Positions 46,775 through 59,897 of a stretch of 64,000 bases of DNA are shown piece by piece. Source of the DNA: Lepturacanthus savala (lineage: Eukaryota > Chordata > Actinopteri > Scombriformes > Trichiuridae); assembly GCA_030544235.1 (NCBI GenBank), contig CM060463.1, positions 31,579,920-31,643,919 of the forward strand, in the 5' to 3' direction. The notes beneath the pieces were generated by a model, which had not been told where the DNA came from, ran no database searches, and worked only from the letters and a program-made list of their open reading frames with translations. A program made the translations under genes and the position numbers. Every line of letters starts with the position of its first letter. The first letter of the stretch is position 1.

Positions 46775-47853
46775 CAGTGGCGATTTGTGATCTTTCAAAC
46801 AGGGGAAGCTCATATTTGCTGTACATCATAAACGTGTTATTAACAGACATCCCAAGTTCTAAAAAGTCATTTCAGGGAGATGTTTGTCATTTATCAAGAT
46901 GTTTACTGGAACTTCTGGGACACTTGGTCCAATGTTAGCACTGTTTGCCATCATGATGCTAGCTGGTCACTCAGAGTATGATTGCACTATCGAAGAAAAT
47001 GTAATTAAAACTAGAACAACAACAATAACAATAAGAACAAGGAAATTTTAATATTTATAGAACAATGAAATACGTGAATGTGATTTATTTACAGTGTAAG
47101 AGTGAATTATTTCACTCTGGAAAGACCAACAAATAGTCTGTTTGTTATTTGACTTCACATGGAAAATCCGATGGGACTGAAATCATGCAGCTGAGGTGAC
47201 GTCATGCAGACATCCCAAGTCTCTTCTCTTGAGACTGGTGCTCCGTGATGCCCGCGATTCGGGTAAAATATCCCGGATTTTATATTATGCGAGTTTTTTT
47301 TTTCTTTTTTTTTATAAATATGCAATGCGAGTGAGAGCGTGCAGGCAAAACAGTAACTTGTGCATCATACGTAGTCGCTTCGATTCGATTGCAAACTACA
47401 TTCTGCTGTTTCTCCAATCACCATGCATCACCACTACATTCTGATTTTCCTCCAATCACCATGCGGACGCTCAGCATCCAGGCCCCGCCCACACTCCATT
47501 GACTCCCAGAGATGCTCAGCGTCCGGGTGGGCTCCAATTTTCAGCATTTATCCAATGGGCGCCGAGTTTCGAGGCGATGAAAAAAAGCCCCATTCACTCT
47601 CAGAAACGCTCAGCGTCTATGGGGAAATGCATTGACCAGAGACCAGGAAGCAGTATGGGAATGTACGGACATGAAATTTATTTATTTATGATAAGTAGCT
47701 GATTCTGAAAGAACTCGTCTTCAAGATGAACATGTTCTAACAGATTTATAGTCAATAAACTGTTAATACAGCTGCACAAATTTGGCCATTTATTTTTTTT
47801 GACAGGGCAGGGGAAGTTCAGCTTCCCTTGCAGTTTTAAAGAAATCGCCACTG
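46775..47853. mobile_element. hAT-like non-autonomous element, 1079 bases
   Basis: The ends are CAGTGGCGATTTGT and the reverse complement of CAGTGGCGATTTCT. AGGGGAAGCT... also recurs inverted near each end (CAGGGGAAGCTCA on the left, CAGGGGAAGTTCAGCTTCCC near the right). The flanks on both sides are ATATATAT, an 8-base duplication, although low complexity weakens it. The interior is GC-richer with repeated GCTCAGCGTC / GCTCAGCATC wording and two related CTCCAATCACCATGC units. No transposase frame is present. Confidence 0.8.
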
Positions 47854-47915
47854 ATATATATACATATATATATAGAATAGACTTGTAGCTGAGAGAGACT
47901 GATATAGCCTAATAG

Positions 47916-48750
47916 TAGGGCTGTAACAATATGCTTGTCAAATCTGAAATCATGCTAAGAGCCAAGACATGATATAAAGCAGGTACACATGCGCAAACGT
48001 CACATTTGAATTTGCAGCCTTCCTTGGCAAAGGAAACATGCCAGAGTGACAGCAAAGATGTGTTAATTCTAACCGTACAGCTTTTAAAATTAAACAAAAG
48101 CGATCATTTCACTTCTGATCTGCAACACATGGTATCTTGAATCAGTTGGCAGTATATCAGTTCAGTTAGTGGGACTACACAGATTCTGCTTTTTTACTTG
48201 CCAGAGTGGATGGTTAGTGACTTCATTCACCAGCCAAACAGTCAAAAGTAGTCAGGTGACTGGCAAACTGCTGATTTTGAACTCTTTGTGAAAAATGATT
48301 GCTTTTGTTTTGTTCTGTTTTCACTGTGCTAACGGCGCAGTGAGCAGAATGTCACGTTTCTTTGGGAATGGAAACAGACCACAACCGCTGCTGCTTTTGT
48401 GGAGAGAATTCGCAGCATTTCTCTCTTGCTGTTTTTTGGGGATTTGTGTGATATTTTTTGATATTTGCAGGATTTTTTCTTTTCCATTTATTTTGTGGGT
48501 TTGTAGGTCTGCTTCTACTTCATTTCTGTGATTACAACATTTTTTTTCTGCATCATTTTTTCTTGAATTATTTTATGGTGTTGTGTGTTTTTGGTTTTCC
48601 ATCTTTTGCCCCTTTACAGCCCCCGTGTTTACCACCGGAGAAAGGTGACATGACACGCAATTGGTGAATGCTTGCAAGTGTATCGTCAAACCATGGGTCA
48701 AAAATTGTGATACAAACTGAATCATGAGTTGGTCTATCATTAAAGCCCTA
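47916..48750. mobile_element. Second hAT-like element, 835 bases
   Basis: It begins TAGGGCTGTAACAAT and ends with the reverse complement of TAGGGCTTTAATGAT. The flanking 8-mers CCTAATAG and CTAAATAG agree at six of eight bases. The size, ends and duplication length fit a hAT MITE or deletion derivative. The two short ORFs inside are Phe/Leu-rich chance frames. It lies only 62 bases from the previous element. Confidence 0.65.
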
Positions 48751-49213
48751 CTAAATAGGAAATAACACAATAATTAAGGCAAAAAATGGTAGGCTGCCTG
48801 ATTTAGTTTTATGTTTCTTCAGTACACAATATCAATCCCTGTCTATATCTGCCCTTGTCTAAAACCCTTTGCTCTGTTCAGAAGTAATCAAGTTGTTTGG
48901 CAATTGTCCAATCATTGCAATTTGTCCATATTCAATATTCAGGCCAGCACTTGCCCTGGATTTTTATTTGTTTCTTGTCCAGAAACACAACACAATATTC
49001 TCTTTGGATTTACTACATAAGGTAGAGGCTATGTGCACGCACTGTCGGTCAGTGAATTTGTAGCAAACAAGATGATGCCCCACATCTCCTCATTCTGCTG
49101 TGCAGCAAAAACTTGCTCTGTGTCATTTTTTGAAATCACAGCCACATGCTCATACACACCTGCAGTCTCTCTCACACATAGACACACACACAGTCTTCTA
49201 TCACTTAGGAGGA

Positions 49214-50461
49214 CATACCAAGGCAAGGCAAGTTTATTTGTATAGCACATTTCAAAAACGAGGTAATTCAAAGTGCTTTACATAAAACATTAAAAGCATC
49301 AAGATACAATTTAAGACAGTTGATTAAAATAAAAAATAAAAATTAAGAATTAAAATTTAAAATGTTTAAATTAAAACAATACAATTTAAAACAGTTGATT
49401 AAAATAAAAAATAAAAATAAGAATTAAGAATTAAAATTTATAACTTTGAAATTAAAACAAAGAACAAGTTACAGTGCAGTGTAGAGTAATTAAGAATGAT
49501 ATTAGCAGTAGGCAGCATTGAACAGAAAAGTCTTCAACTGTGATTTAAAAGCAGTGAGAGTTGTGGCAGACCTGCATGTCTCTGGGAATTTGTTCCAGAT
49601 CTGTGGGGCATAGAAACTGAACACTGCTTCTCCATGTTTAGTTCTGACTCTAGGAACAGAGAGCAGACCTGATCCAGATGATCTAAGAGGTCTGGATGGT
49701 TCATAAGGGATCAGCAGATCTGCAATATACCTAGGCCCTAGACCATTCAGGGCTTTATAAACCAGTAAGAGTATTTTAAAGTGAATTCTTTGGCAGACAG
49801 GAAGCCAGTGCAAGGACCTTAGAACTGGAGTGATATGGTCTACTTTTTTAGTCCTAGTCAGGACTCGAGCGGCAGCATTTTGAATCAGCTGCAGCTGCCT
49901 GATTGACTTTTTAGAGAAGCCTGTAAAGACCCTGTTGCAGTAGTCTAGTCTACTGAAAATAAAAGCATGGACAAGCTTTTCCAAATCTTGCTGAGACATA
50001 AGGCCTTTAATCCTTGATATATTCTTCAGGTGGTAGTAGGCTGATTTTGTAACGTTTTTTATGTGACTATTGAAATTCAAGTCTGAGTCCATAACTACAC
50101 CCAGATTTCTAGCTTGGTTTGTAGGCTTTAACATTGCTGATTGAAGATGAGCGCTGACTTTCAATCGTTCTGCCTTGGCTCCAAAAACAATTACCTCAGT
50201 TTTATCTTTGTTTAATTGGAGAAAGTTCTGGCACATCCAATCATTAATTTGTTCAATGCATTTACTCAGTGTTTGTATTGGATTATGATCTCCTGGTGAT
50301 ATACTGATGTAAATTTGTGTGTCATCTGCATAATTATGGTAACTTATTTTCTTTTCTTTCATAATCTTAGCGAGTGGGAGCATGTAAATGTTGAATACTA
50401 GAGGCCCCAGAATTGAACCTTGGGGGACCCCACAGCTTATGTCTATATGTTCAGATACCAT
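49214..50461 (-). mobile_element. 5'-truncated LINE (CR1/L2/Rex-like), 3' part
   Basis: A - strand insertion carries the end of a reverse transcriptase ORF followed by a 3' untranslated part. The untranslated part contains two tandem near-copies of a roughly 77-base AT-rich unit (49303-49460). The tail at 49214, read on the - strand, ends in a short CTTGC repeat. The 5' limit falls at about 50461 inside the enzyme domain and abuts a different repeat, which is the usual result of incomplete reverse transcription. No secure target duplication was found. Confidence 0.85.
49502..50461 (-). CDS. LINE reverse transcriptase C-terminal part, open for 319 codons
   Basis: This is the C-terminal part of a non-LTR retrotransposon ORF2 and would act in target-primed reverse transcription. 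Residues 11-25 hold CGVPQGSILGPLVFN, and residues 44-47 hold the catalytic YADD (YADDTQIYIS). LNKDKTEVIVFG and LGVVMDSDLNFNSHI follow, and then the long tail region with QLIQNAAARVLT, LHWLPVCQRI and YEPSRPLRSSG, which I associate with CR1/L2/Rex-type fish LINEs. The frame has no stop or shift, so the copy is fairly young. It lacks the endonuclease and the first RT motifs, and the Met at its start is an accident of truncation. It cannot move by itself. Confidence 0.9.
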   Translation of the reverse strand: MVSEHIDISCGVPQGSILGPLVFNIYMLPLAKIMKEKKISYHNYADDTQIYISISPGDHNPIQTLSKCIEQINDWMCQNFLQLNKDKTEVIVFGAKAERLKVSAHLQSAMLKPTNQARNLGVVMDSDLNFNSHIKNVTKSAYYHLKNISRIKGLMSQQDLEKLVHAFIFSRLDYCNRVFTGFSKKSIRQLQLIQNAAARVLTRTKKVDHITPVLRSLHWLPVCQRIHFKILLLVYKALNGLGPRYIADLLIPYEPSRPLRSSGSGLLSVPRVRTKHGEAVFSFYAPQIWNKFPETCRSATTLTAFKSQLKTFLFNAAYC

Positions 50462-50665
50462 TGACTTACATTCATTTACTGGAGTCTACCATAACCACAA
50501 CCACTACTTGCCCTAACCATACCTCAACTGTAAGCCAATTCTTCACCCTGAAAAAAATACTAATTAAGTATGGGGACTTTAAATTATTCCTATAGAATAT
50601 GATTAGTCCATTTGGAAATTTGGACAAACCAATAGCTGTCAGAAATAGGTTTTGATGGTTCTTTC
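50462..50665. repeat. Dispersed repeat next to the LINE 5' end
   Basis: 'cttacattcatttactggag', 'ccataaccacaacc' and 'actacttgccctaacc', and later 'cagaaataggttttgatgg', are familiar from a common fish repeat rich in CTAACC units. The LINE appears to have inserted into it or beside it. Confidence 0.5.
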
Positions 50666-52692
50666 ACTTGGAATAGATGTCAAACACTGGTGAGCTGCCC
50701 TCCTTTCCCTTAACTCTTAACTCCTTAACTCTTTTCCCAGAAGACATGCACTTTGCTCACTTAATCTGGCCTCCGTGAAAAGAAAATCTAAAGTTAGAAA
50801 GAGTTATTGCTGCTTTGTTCAGTTCAGTTTCACCTTCTTCAAAGGCCAGCTACACCTTCAGAATTAATTAGAGCCCACACAACACCTGTTATTTTGCAAT
50901 TGAATCAACTGTCAAATTGCTTGGCTCAAGATTCAAAACTTTTCACATAGGAGTGCAACTTAGTTCCACCTTGCTACTGCAAACCAGCTACAGGAAAACC
51001 CACCTTTGAAGTATTATAAATATTACATGAATGATAGCAGAACTCGATTGTAGCTTATTCTAAGTAAACAGTAATTTACTTGATACCTAAATTGTTCAAT
51101 CATGATGTCAAAAAGGCATATACCATAGGTGGTGGCACTCACAGTGGACACACAGGAGGAAGGCATTTGTTTGTGTGCTCAGGTTCATGTTTTGTGCATG
51201 CATGTGCGCTTGTATCCTAATCTGTATATCTATCCCTTTAAACTAAATATGCTAGTGGTTGTATCACAAAAATTATCACACACGCTTTTGTCCCTGCACA
51301 GACATATACTGCAATAAAATGTAAATGTGCATACACACACCCACACATGCTGTACATGCACACAGCCTTCCTTGCCACACTCTTAATATGTCAGATCAAC
51401 CAGTACACTAAGCTAATGAGGAGCGTTCCATTGTTTCCTGCCGTGCGCTGTTATCATCCACTCTCGTTCACGGAGTCTCAGCTCTGGCTCAGGTCTAGCT
51501 TTTGGTGGAACCACAGAGAAAATCAGATTAACTTAAGCCTTTTAACTGCGGTTGGGTTTGATCCCATTGAGAGCTGGCAATGTAACCTATTTTGTTTGCG
51601 TTTAGAGGCAGAATGCATGTGATGGGAGGGGGGAAGGGATGGCTGAGAAGTAAATAAAAAATGTGTGACACAGGATAAGCAGCTTTTGCTCGGGCAAACG
51701 GTTCAAGCCAGGGCCATGACACAAAGTGTTCTCACCTTTTTATTTACACAACCTTTTGCTGGTTGAGATAGAAAAAGGAAATCAAAATAAGCGACTTTAA
51801 CACCAATTTAGAGAGCAGAATGCAAAAAGAACCCACATAAGTAGATTCACCCATGTATTCAACCATGGCAAAAAGAAATGCATTTTAATATATTTCAAGA
51901 TACATCAGTTACAGGTGCTTCTGCACAAGAATTATATTCCCCCACTATTTCTGCCATAACTACGATATAGAATCCCTTTGATTCATTTGACTGTCAATCT
52001 CTGATTCAGTCAGTGATTACTAAAGGATGCTAAATTAGAGCCCGCACTCCAAGAGTAGTAAGTAACAAATGTTTTGTTCAATGACAGAACTTCTTCTGGT
52101 CAGGTTCGATTCATTCATATCTTTAGAATGTACCTTGTTCAACTGAAAGCAAGTTCTTCTACTCTTTAGCAATGACTGCATAAAGAAATATTCATTTTTT
52201 TTTTTTTTTTTTTGCCTTTAGCCTCATGATCTGCCCCCATGTGTACCACAAATATGCACATATTTCAGGCTGAGTGAACCTGAGTTCAGGTTGTATAAAC
52301 CTAGTTATAGCAGACATAAACAGCATTGCTACCTATAAACTGCATGGCTTAGCATAGCAGGCAACCAGGAAACAGGCTATATTCACAAACACACACTACT
52401 ATGACCTCACAGCCATGTGGTTAAAGGAGTAAATACGCAGATAAACCCCTACTTGAAACATTCTAATTGGACAGAACACTCCAACCTTTGGGGCTCTATG
52501 TGTACAGATATATCACCACATTTCAATTAAAATAAAATTGTTTTTACTATATTTACATTACATACATAACATAAATTACTTACTTTAACATCTTCACATC
52601 ATTACTTTTGAGTTTATGAATTGAGATTATTCTGTCACAGCAGTTGTGTTGAAGCTGAACTGCTGCTGTCCAATAGCGACTGACCTACTGAG

Positions 52693-52790
52693 TCCAGATG
52701 TCTTCCTGTCCAGATGTTCCCCTGTCCCCATGTCCTCATGTCCTCATGCCCTCCTGTCCTAATAGCCTCCTGTCCTGATGTCCTCCTGTG
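52693..52790. repeat. Degenerate minisatellite, unit about 10 bases
   Basis: Ten or so imperfect units of TCCTSMTGTC (for example TCCTCATGTC, TCCTCATGCC, CTCCTGTCC, TCCTGATG, TCCTCCTGTG) follow each other without spacers. Confidence 0.8.
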
Positions 52791-55700
52791 CTTGGAAGCC
52801 AGAGCCACTGAATGGAAACAGAGATAGATGAGGAGCTTTTCGAGAGAATCTCTTTTCTCTACTCAAGAAAAGTTATAATACAGCTATATTATGACTATTT
52901 TCAACACCAATAATAAAGAACTTGATTTATTTATTTTGGTTCAGCTGTGTAGGTAGGAACAGCTGGTGAGGCAAATAGGAAATCCTCCCTAAACCAGACC
53001 TTTTCATTTACCAACACTCAGGTTGGCCTTTACGGCCTACAGGGGATAGTTTGTATGCCATGTTCTTCAAAAGGGTGCACCCCCTTGAACTGGGACCTTT
53101 GTAGGTTTTCATAGTACCTAACTTCAACCCCACACAATCGCATGCCATACTGTAACACTGAACTAAATAAACTGGTTTATATCCATGAAATGCTGATTTT
53201 GATTTTATATTATTGCAAGTAAATGTACACAAACAAAACCAACAGTGGAATAATTTGGTACCATACAGCTCACTATGCACCAAACACCAAGTTAAATGCC
53301 TCAATGGGCTTTAAAGATTTATAAGATGCGACGCAGTTTTTCTTTGACCATTAAACAATGTTGTTGTATTGGGTTAGACGGAAATAGTGCAGATCTAATG
53401 TTATTGTAATTACAGCTCAAAAGCTCCAAATCCCCTCTTGATTTCTACCATTGTGGATCCATGTCTTGATTTTCCCATTATCCTATCTGCTGCATCTCAC
53501 TGAATGACACGAAACAATCGTTGCTTCTCAAGCCCATTCCTCGCCCACCTCGTGGAATTTAACTGAGTTGATGCAGATAGACAGGCAACATATAGTGCCA
53601 TGTCCGCAGAAAAAAAAGGGTGGGTGGAAAGCCAAATACTAAGTATGGCCTGAGGTAACAGAGGCCTGTCAGCTCTGCTATGCGTGTCACAGCTGGCTGA
53701 GTGGGTCACTGTGACTGATCACCTCAGTTTGGCCACGGTACCACCAACCTCAGACCCCTGCAAGAGTCAGATTGAAATAGCTAAATGTCAGGCCTGTCTG
53801 AAACACACACACACACTTCTCATCATGTACATGTAAGCTCAACAATTACTCACATCAGGAGCATATAGAATGGAGTGGTGTCATTTTAGTTTAAAGCAAG
53901 GAACACACCCTCCCAGGGGGTCCAGATCTTAGGGTAAGAAAAAATGTAAATTTGTAAATTTAAATGTAGAAATGTGGTGCGGTTTGAGAGCAAAATCTAA
54001 AAGCTATAGACTATCGATAATCATTAATGCATAATATCATCATTCAGACTGAGCTACTCACCAATTGCAAATTAATCACATTTTTATCAGTTCTAAATGT
54101 ACCATAAAGGGATGTTTTAAAAATGTTTAACACTTTTAACAGAGTGGACAAGTATGCTTCAGGCTGTCTATTTATAACTGGAACAATGAGAAATAGTTTC
54201 AATAACATCAAACTTCAGTTCTGCTTTTAAATTGAACAAAACTATCTTGAACACAAACCAAACAGGCTTCAGTCATATTAACCTCGTTAAATTTAACATT
54301 TACTTTCATGTAATATGAATAGTTATTATAAGTCCTCCTTACCCAACTTATAAATGCATTGATACACAAACAGGTCTGTGATGCTTTTACCTTATTCTTC
54401 CCTGCATTAATGGAATTAAAAGGAATTTAACTTTAAAAGCCCTAATTATAATTAAAGCATGTGTCTACTATAGTCAAGCCATGACGAGTGTCACTCTCAA
54501 ATGACACCTCTGAGCATGGATACTTAAACAAAACATACTCATGCACAGGCAGACATGCACATACACAGTAAAAGAAGCTACTGCAAAAAAACATTTGGAA
54601 AAAAAATACAGACAGGGTCACAGTTTGGCAGACAGAATTTCATGTGGTGTGTAGGAGTGAGTCATCCATTACTCTCACCAAATGCCTCTTTTTTGTTTTC
54701 CAAGCTTTCCATCAGACAAACCAGAGACTTGGCAGTCAGAGAATATTCACAGACATTTCTTTTTAGTCTCATGTTGATGTTTACAGCATAAATCTCCTTA
54801 CTACATTTTAGAAAAAATATATATATATACAGTTACTGCATTCGCCTCTTTGAGTTAAAAGGGATAAATCTTGTGAACCACTGACTACTAGTTAGTTCAG
54901 TACAATTATGGCCACAATCATCTAGCTATTTTTTTTCTTTATGATTTGGCAACTAAATATCAATAAATGTGATGTAAAATTGACCAGCCCAAAAATGTTC
55001 CACAAACTGCAAAATATTGCAAACATATGATGCAAAAGCAAAAACACACAACCATATAAAACACATGTCCATTAAAATCCATTAAACAAGTGCGAAAGAA
55101 AAATGCTACAAATATCAAAAACACACACAACCCACCAAACAACTGCAGGAGAGAAATGCTGAGTTTAGAAATGAAACAAACACCTTCACATCCAATCCAC
55201 AAAATGTTGCATTTTGAAACATTGAGCACAAGAACATTACAATTTGAAGATGAAAACATACAAAATGTGTTTGTAGTTTGCTTTTTAAAAAAAGATAGAA
55301 GCTTTTGTAGCAGATCTAAAATATAATCATTTGACCCAATGGCTAAAAGAGATTATTGTCAGGAAAACTGTTCTTTGTTAATTTTAAGAACAGGTTCCTT
55401 TTAATCATAAGTTATTTAACACTGAGTTATTTAAAAATGTTGCTGGCCACTGGCATTAATTTTTAGCCAAATTTATTTTCAACATCAACCAGAAAATTGA
55501 GTTCTATGAAAACGTAAACCACTGTCATACCAGAACAACACAACCAGACTTTGAATAGCTTGATTGCGTGTCTGAAAATCAATCCAGGTCTTTAGTTTCT
55601 CTAACCACGGACTGGGTGTCTGTGACCCGGCTGCAGCGGCTATCTGTTTACCATACTGAGTCAGCTGTGAGTCGTTAGTTGTGCATTTTTCTAGGTACAG

Positions 55701-58401
55701 CTGGTTGATGATGGGGTCCAGGCTATAAGATGTGGCTACTAAAAATCATGAAAACAGCGTGCTGGCATCCCAAAATTGAGCCAAGTCCAGAGCAATGCAT
55801 TGTGAAATATTAACTCAGCAATGGACATGAGGATGCTTTTTACCACTGGACATAATGGACATGTTTGAAAAAACACTTTTGACACTTCTAAGTGCATTCC
55901 AGGCTTTTAGATGAACCTCTCCAGGCTCATTGTACATAGCCATCTGTTTATTTATACATCTATACCTCCCAGCTACCATTGAGAAGTGGTTAATTTCTGC
56001 TACGAATGAGAACACTGTCTCCCTCTCACAACCTTCACCTTTCTGACACTTCCAGTGCAGATGGGCTGTACTTTTGGGAAAGTCTCCGTTTCTAGCTTTC
56101 TAGAGATGTGGGAGATTTAGGGGGGTCAGCAAAGGGGACTGCGAGATAGAAATCTAATTAGGTGATTGTGCTTGGGGGCACCTCACTAGCTGCTCGATAA
56201 ACTCCCACACGCTCGCTCTTCTCCTCTCTTATTTCCCTCTCGTGCTTCACTCTCTCCCATTCCCTCTCTGTTTACACTCAATGCCACCTGAGAGTCCCCC
56301 TGCTGAGGGCATGGTCACACAACGCAGATCAGGGCTCACTTAAAAAGTACTTCTTCACTGTTGTTCGTATTTCTCCAAAGATATGAGCATTCATCCCTCG
56401 GCTGGTAATGAAGCTGCTTGCTTACACTGTCTTGTTTATATTCATTTACCTTCCAACTGGAATAATACTGAAAGGGATTCAATGAGCGGTGGGAAGATAA
56501 GATCAGGCCTGTTTTGTGGTAAACAACAGAATTGTTTATATTGCTATTGTTTAACTGTACATTTGGTGGTCTCTACATCATCTCTGTGGTTTTGTCTAAG
56601 AATGCACACACGTATAGAAGCTTGGATACAAATAAAAATTCAGTAATAGTTGAGTCTTTTAAATAGCTAAAGCATTTCATTCAAGGAGTATGGTGTTAGT
56701 CCCTTTGCAGTTCATGTAGTCTTCACTGTCCTATTAAACAAAAGTGATAAGTGTATCTAGTTATTTAGCATTCATATAATTGATCTGATCAGTCAAATCT
56801 GGAACTTTGCCTAAAGAGGTATACAATGCATACAACACATTATCATCTTGTCACCTACAGATTTTGTCCATTTTTATCTCTTATGTCATGCATTAGACAT
56901 TGCTCATGCTGTAAATAAATCTCCTCAGAGCCTTTGCCCTAAAGCTGTTTTTCTTTGACAGACAGAAGAAGTAGTAAAGGAACTGTAGGCCACAACGTGT
57001 CTATCTCGGAAATGAATAGAGCAGTAAAAAAAAGCATATTCTTGCGTGTCAGTGCACAAATGATGTGTGTCAAGGCCCTGTCAGAGTGCGGCCTTGCATG
57101 CACAATAATATGTGCAATAAGTGTTTGGATATGCATCATATGCTGCCTGGGTACATGTGGCTTTTATCAATCAATCAATCTTTATTTATTTATAAAGTAA
57201 ATTGAATCATGTTTCCTACTGTACTGTAGAATATTTGAAATTATAAGTTTGTTTTCATTTTTAGCAATCATCTTTTGCTAAAACAGTTACAATTTGCAAG
57301 AGCTTGGAAGAATGCAAAAAAAAATAAACATTGTAGTTTATGAAAGTATAGCACTCTGGGGTGTAGGTATGATTTTTTTCCTTATCATTTTTCTGTTATC
57401 TTTTGAACATGATTATAGCACTATAAACCAAAATTCCTGGCTCATTTTGTTTCTCGAGTGCAGATTTTGCAGTGTGCTAAGGAGAAGAAGCATATGATTT
57501 ACCCTGAAATCACGCCTTTGCATATTGTAATTACAAAGTAAGCCATATTATCCCAAACAGCCTCTCTGAGTTGTGGGTATGACTAAGCCTGTTCTGTGGC
57601 TATGATGCAACGTCAACGTTGGAGAGCTGTTTATTGTGAAGGTTCAATTGTGGATTGGAAGTGCGCTCGGCACTGGCTTAGTCACAGTAATGCGTAGCCA
57701 CTGCTCAGGCTTGTAATTCAGAGTTGTGAGCAGCTCTACAAATGAACCTGTCTGTCTTGCGGAGACACTATAACAAAGGTGTTTTTTTTTTCTTTTTTAA
57801 TGTGCCAGAGAGGTGTGGTGTATAGCTACACTACCTTTTGTTTAAATAAACAATATGCAGGCGAATGATGAATGAGGGACACACTTTTCTGGAAAGGACA
57901 AGAATGACAGTGAGATACTTTGGTGGAGATAAATGCAGAGGACAAGGAATCCCAGGCGAAGGGGAATCACAGTGATGGATAGAGAGCAGGAGCAAGAGGC
58001 AGAGAGCCAGAGGACAAAAGATAGACAGAGGAACGGTTCAGTCAACAAAGCCATGTTTAACATTTTAGAAGTATCCTGCCCCTTAAAGATGTGACTACAG
58101 TAACAGCTGAGTAATGGTTTGATATATTCCCCTCGATCTTATCGGAGACCAGGAGCTTTAGTGAGACCAGACAAAGGAATTACAGCCATTGAACCAACCG
58201 CTTTAATCATCCTGAGAAATGCCTCACTTAATAGTAGTTCTGGGTGCTGTTTGTCATGTGTGCCTCTGCTGATTTCAACCAGTGCTTTGGAAACAATTCA
58301 CCTTTGACTGTGTATTTGTGTGTGTGTAAAAGACACTCTCTACCTTTCTATTCTGAGTGGATGAGTGAGAGCAGCAGACTGAGAAGTCAAAGTAGTAATA
58401 T

Positions 58402-58402
<1 letters not shown>

Positions 58403-58433
<31 letters not shown>
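58403..58433. repeat. (CA)n microsatellite
   Basis: A 31-base CA run, 43 bases before a long (TA)n tract. Confidence 0.95.
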
Positions 58434-58435
<2 letters not shown>

Positions 58436-58471
58436 ACAGGAGTGGTGCAGGAATTTGGTTGAACAGAAAAT

Positions 58472-58476
<5 letters not shown>

Positions 58477-58534
<58 letters not shown>
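58477..58534. repeat. (TA)n-(TG)n compound microsatellite
   Basis: About 49 bases of TA repeat switch to a short TG run. This is the same TA-to-TG order as at 38717. Confidence 0.95.
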
Positions 58535-58535
<1 letters not shown>

Positions 58536-59897
58536 TTATAAAGAATTTCTACAAAGTCTGTGGCATTGCTCAATTTTTTCTGTCAACCAGGATATAAAAC
58601 CAGAACTGAACTGTGTTATTGGAAAAAATGATTTTGATATATATGCTTTATGTATGCTGCAGCCTATGATAGACAACAAGAATAGTGGAGCCAGCACATC
58701 TACGCAGTTGTTGTTCGTGATAAAAGATGATCATTATACTCCCAGAGGCGTTTTAGGGTAGAATCTGCTGTTTGTGTTACGTTTATAGAACTATTCATGT
58801 TCCTAAGTTTGACCGGTGGGGCTGGATCACTTTTAAAACAGTTGAGTTTAGAGAAGATGTATCTGAAAACACAATAAGACAGCTGATCAAGTTGATTGCT
58901 GGCATGGTGGCCAGTAGCTCTCCCAGGATGTAACATTAAACACACACATGCATAGGACAGGAGTTGTCTTGACTTTATTCTGTGCATTTTGAATTGATTC
59001 CCAAAACTAGAAAAAAATCATTATTCATACATATTTTGGCAAAAAATGTCTTGTATTGTTACAGTTTTACAACTAATTCTAACAAAACGTAGCTTTTACA
59101 TCTTTTACGCTTCATGCAACTTGTATACATTATAAATAAGGCTGGATTAAAGGTGTCCTCTGGGAAAGTAGATATTTTTGTTGTTTTTTTAAGTGGGAGT
59201 ATGCAGCAGGTGTTATGCGTGGGCAGAGGAAACAGGGCCGACAGATGTGATGTGAAAACGTAATTTATCAACTTGTGGTTTGATGCCGGCTACAGAGTAA
59301 TAGGATGAGAGGAGGATGAATTGTCACTGAGAGGCCTGGGTTAAGTTGAAATGATCTGCAGAGGCTGTTCAGCTCACAGGGAATCCTATCACACTTTATT
59401 GTGTCCACATAGAGTTCTCAAAATTGGATCACAGTTGAGTTTTAGCTTTGAATGTGGATCACTATTATTACATTAGGTAGCAGGACTACACTCCCCTACC
59501 TACTGTCTGTGTATCATTTCCATGTGCAGCATTTCAACTTTTCTTTTTTCTTGGAGCAAATGTAAAATATTTCTGTTCTTTTCTGTTTTTCAAAGCCTTT
59601 TGTTGGGCAATTGCATTTCTAACATCAAGACATCTTTTTTTTGTTTTGCTGTCAACTTTATAAATAAGTTTTTGTCTCTTTGTGAGTACAGCCCCTTTGA
59701 AATGTGCTTTCATAGAAAGCTTCTTAGTCTGTTGTGTTCTCCCATTCTTATGAAAGAGGCATTTGAAATGTAAAGTGGATTTCATGTTAATTGTCTTGTT
59801 CTCGTTGAGTGGAGCAGAGTCGAAAATCTAACCTCTGTTCCATCTCTTTTTTGTCCTTTGATTTCCTTTCGTGCTTTGGTTTCTTCTCTTTCCTCAG

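Larger units (their letters stand above)
43864..59897 (+). other. cdh22: cdh22 intron, 16034 bases (longest)
   Basis: A phase 0 intron in EC5. It contains a foldback repeat with CCCAACCT ends (44228-44602), (GATA)n, two hAT-like elements (46775-48750), a 5'-truncated LINE and neighbouring repeat (49214-50660), a short minisatellite (52693-52790) and (CA)n and (TA)n tracts. Stretches 45000-46750, 50670-52690, 52800-58400 and 58540-59890 show no exon or nameable repeat. Parts near 46000-46080 and 56100-56200 look repeat-free and may be conserved non-coding DNA. Confidence 0.85.

Noticed and set aside
49205..50475. Target duplication GACTTAC / GACATAC around the LINE
   Set aside because: The two 7-mers differ and are not placed at exact borders. 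Not strong enough to claim.
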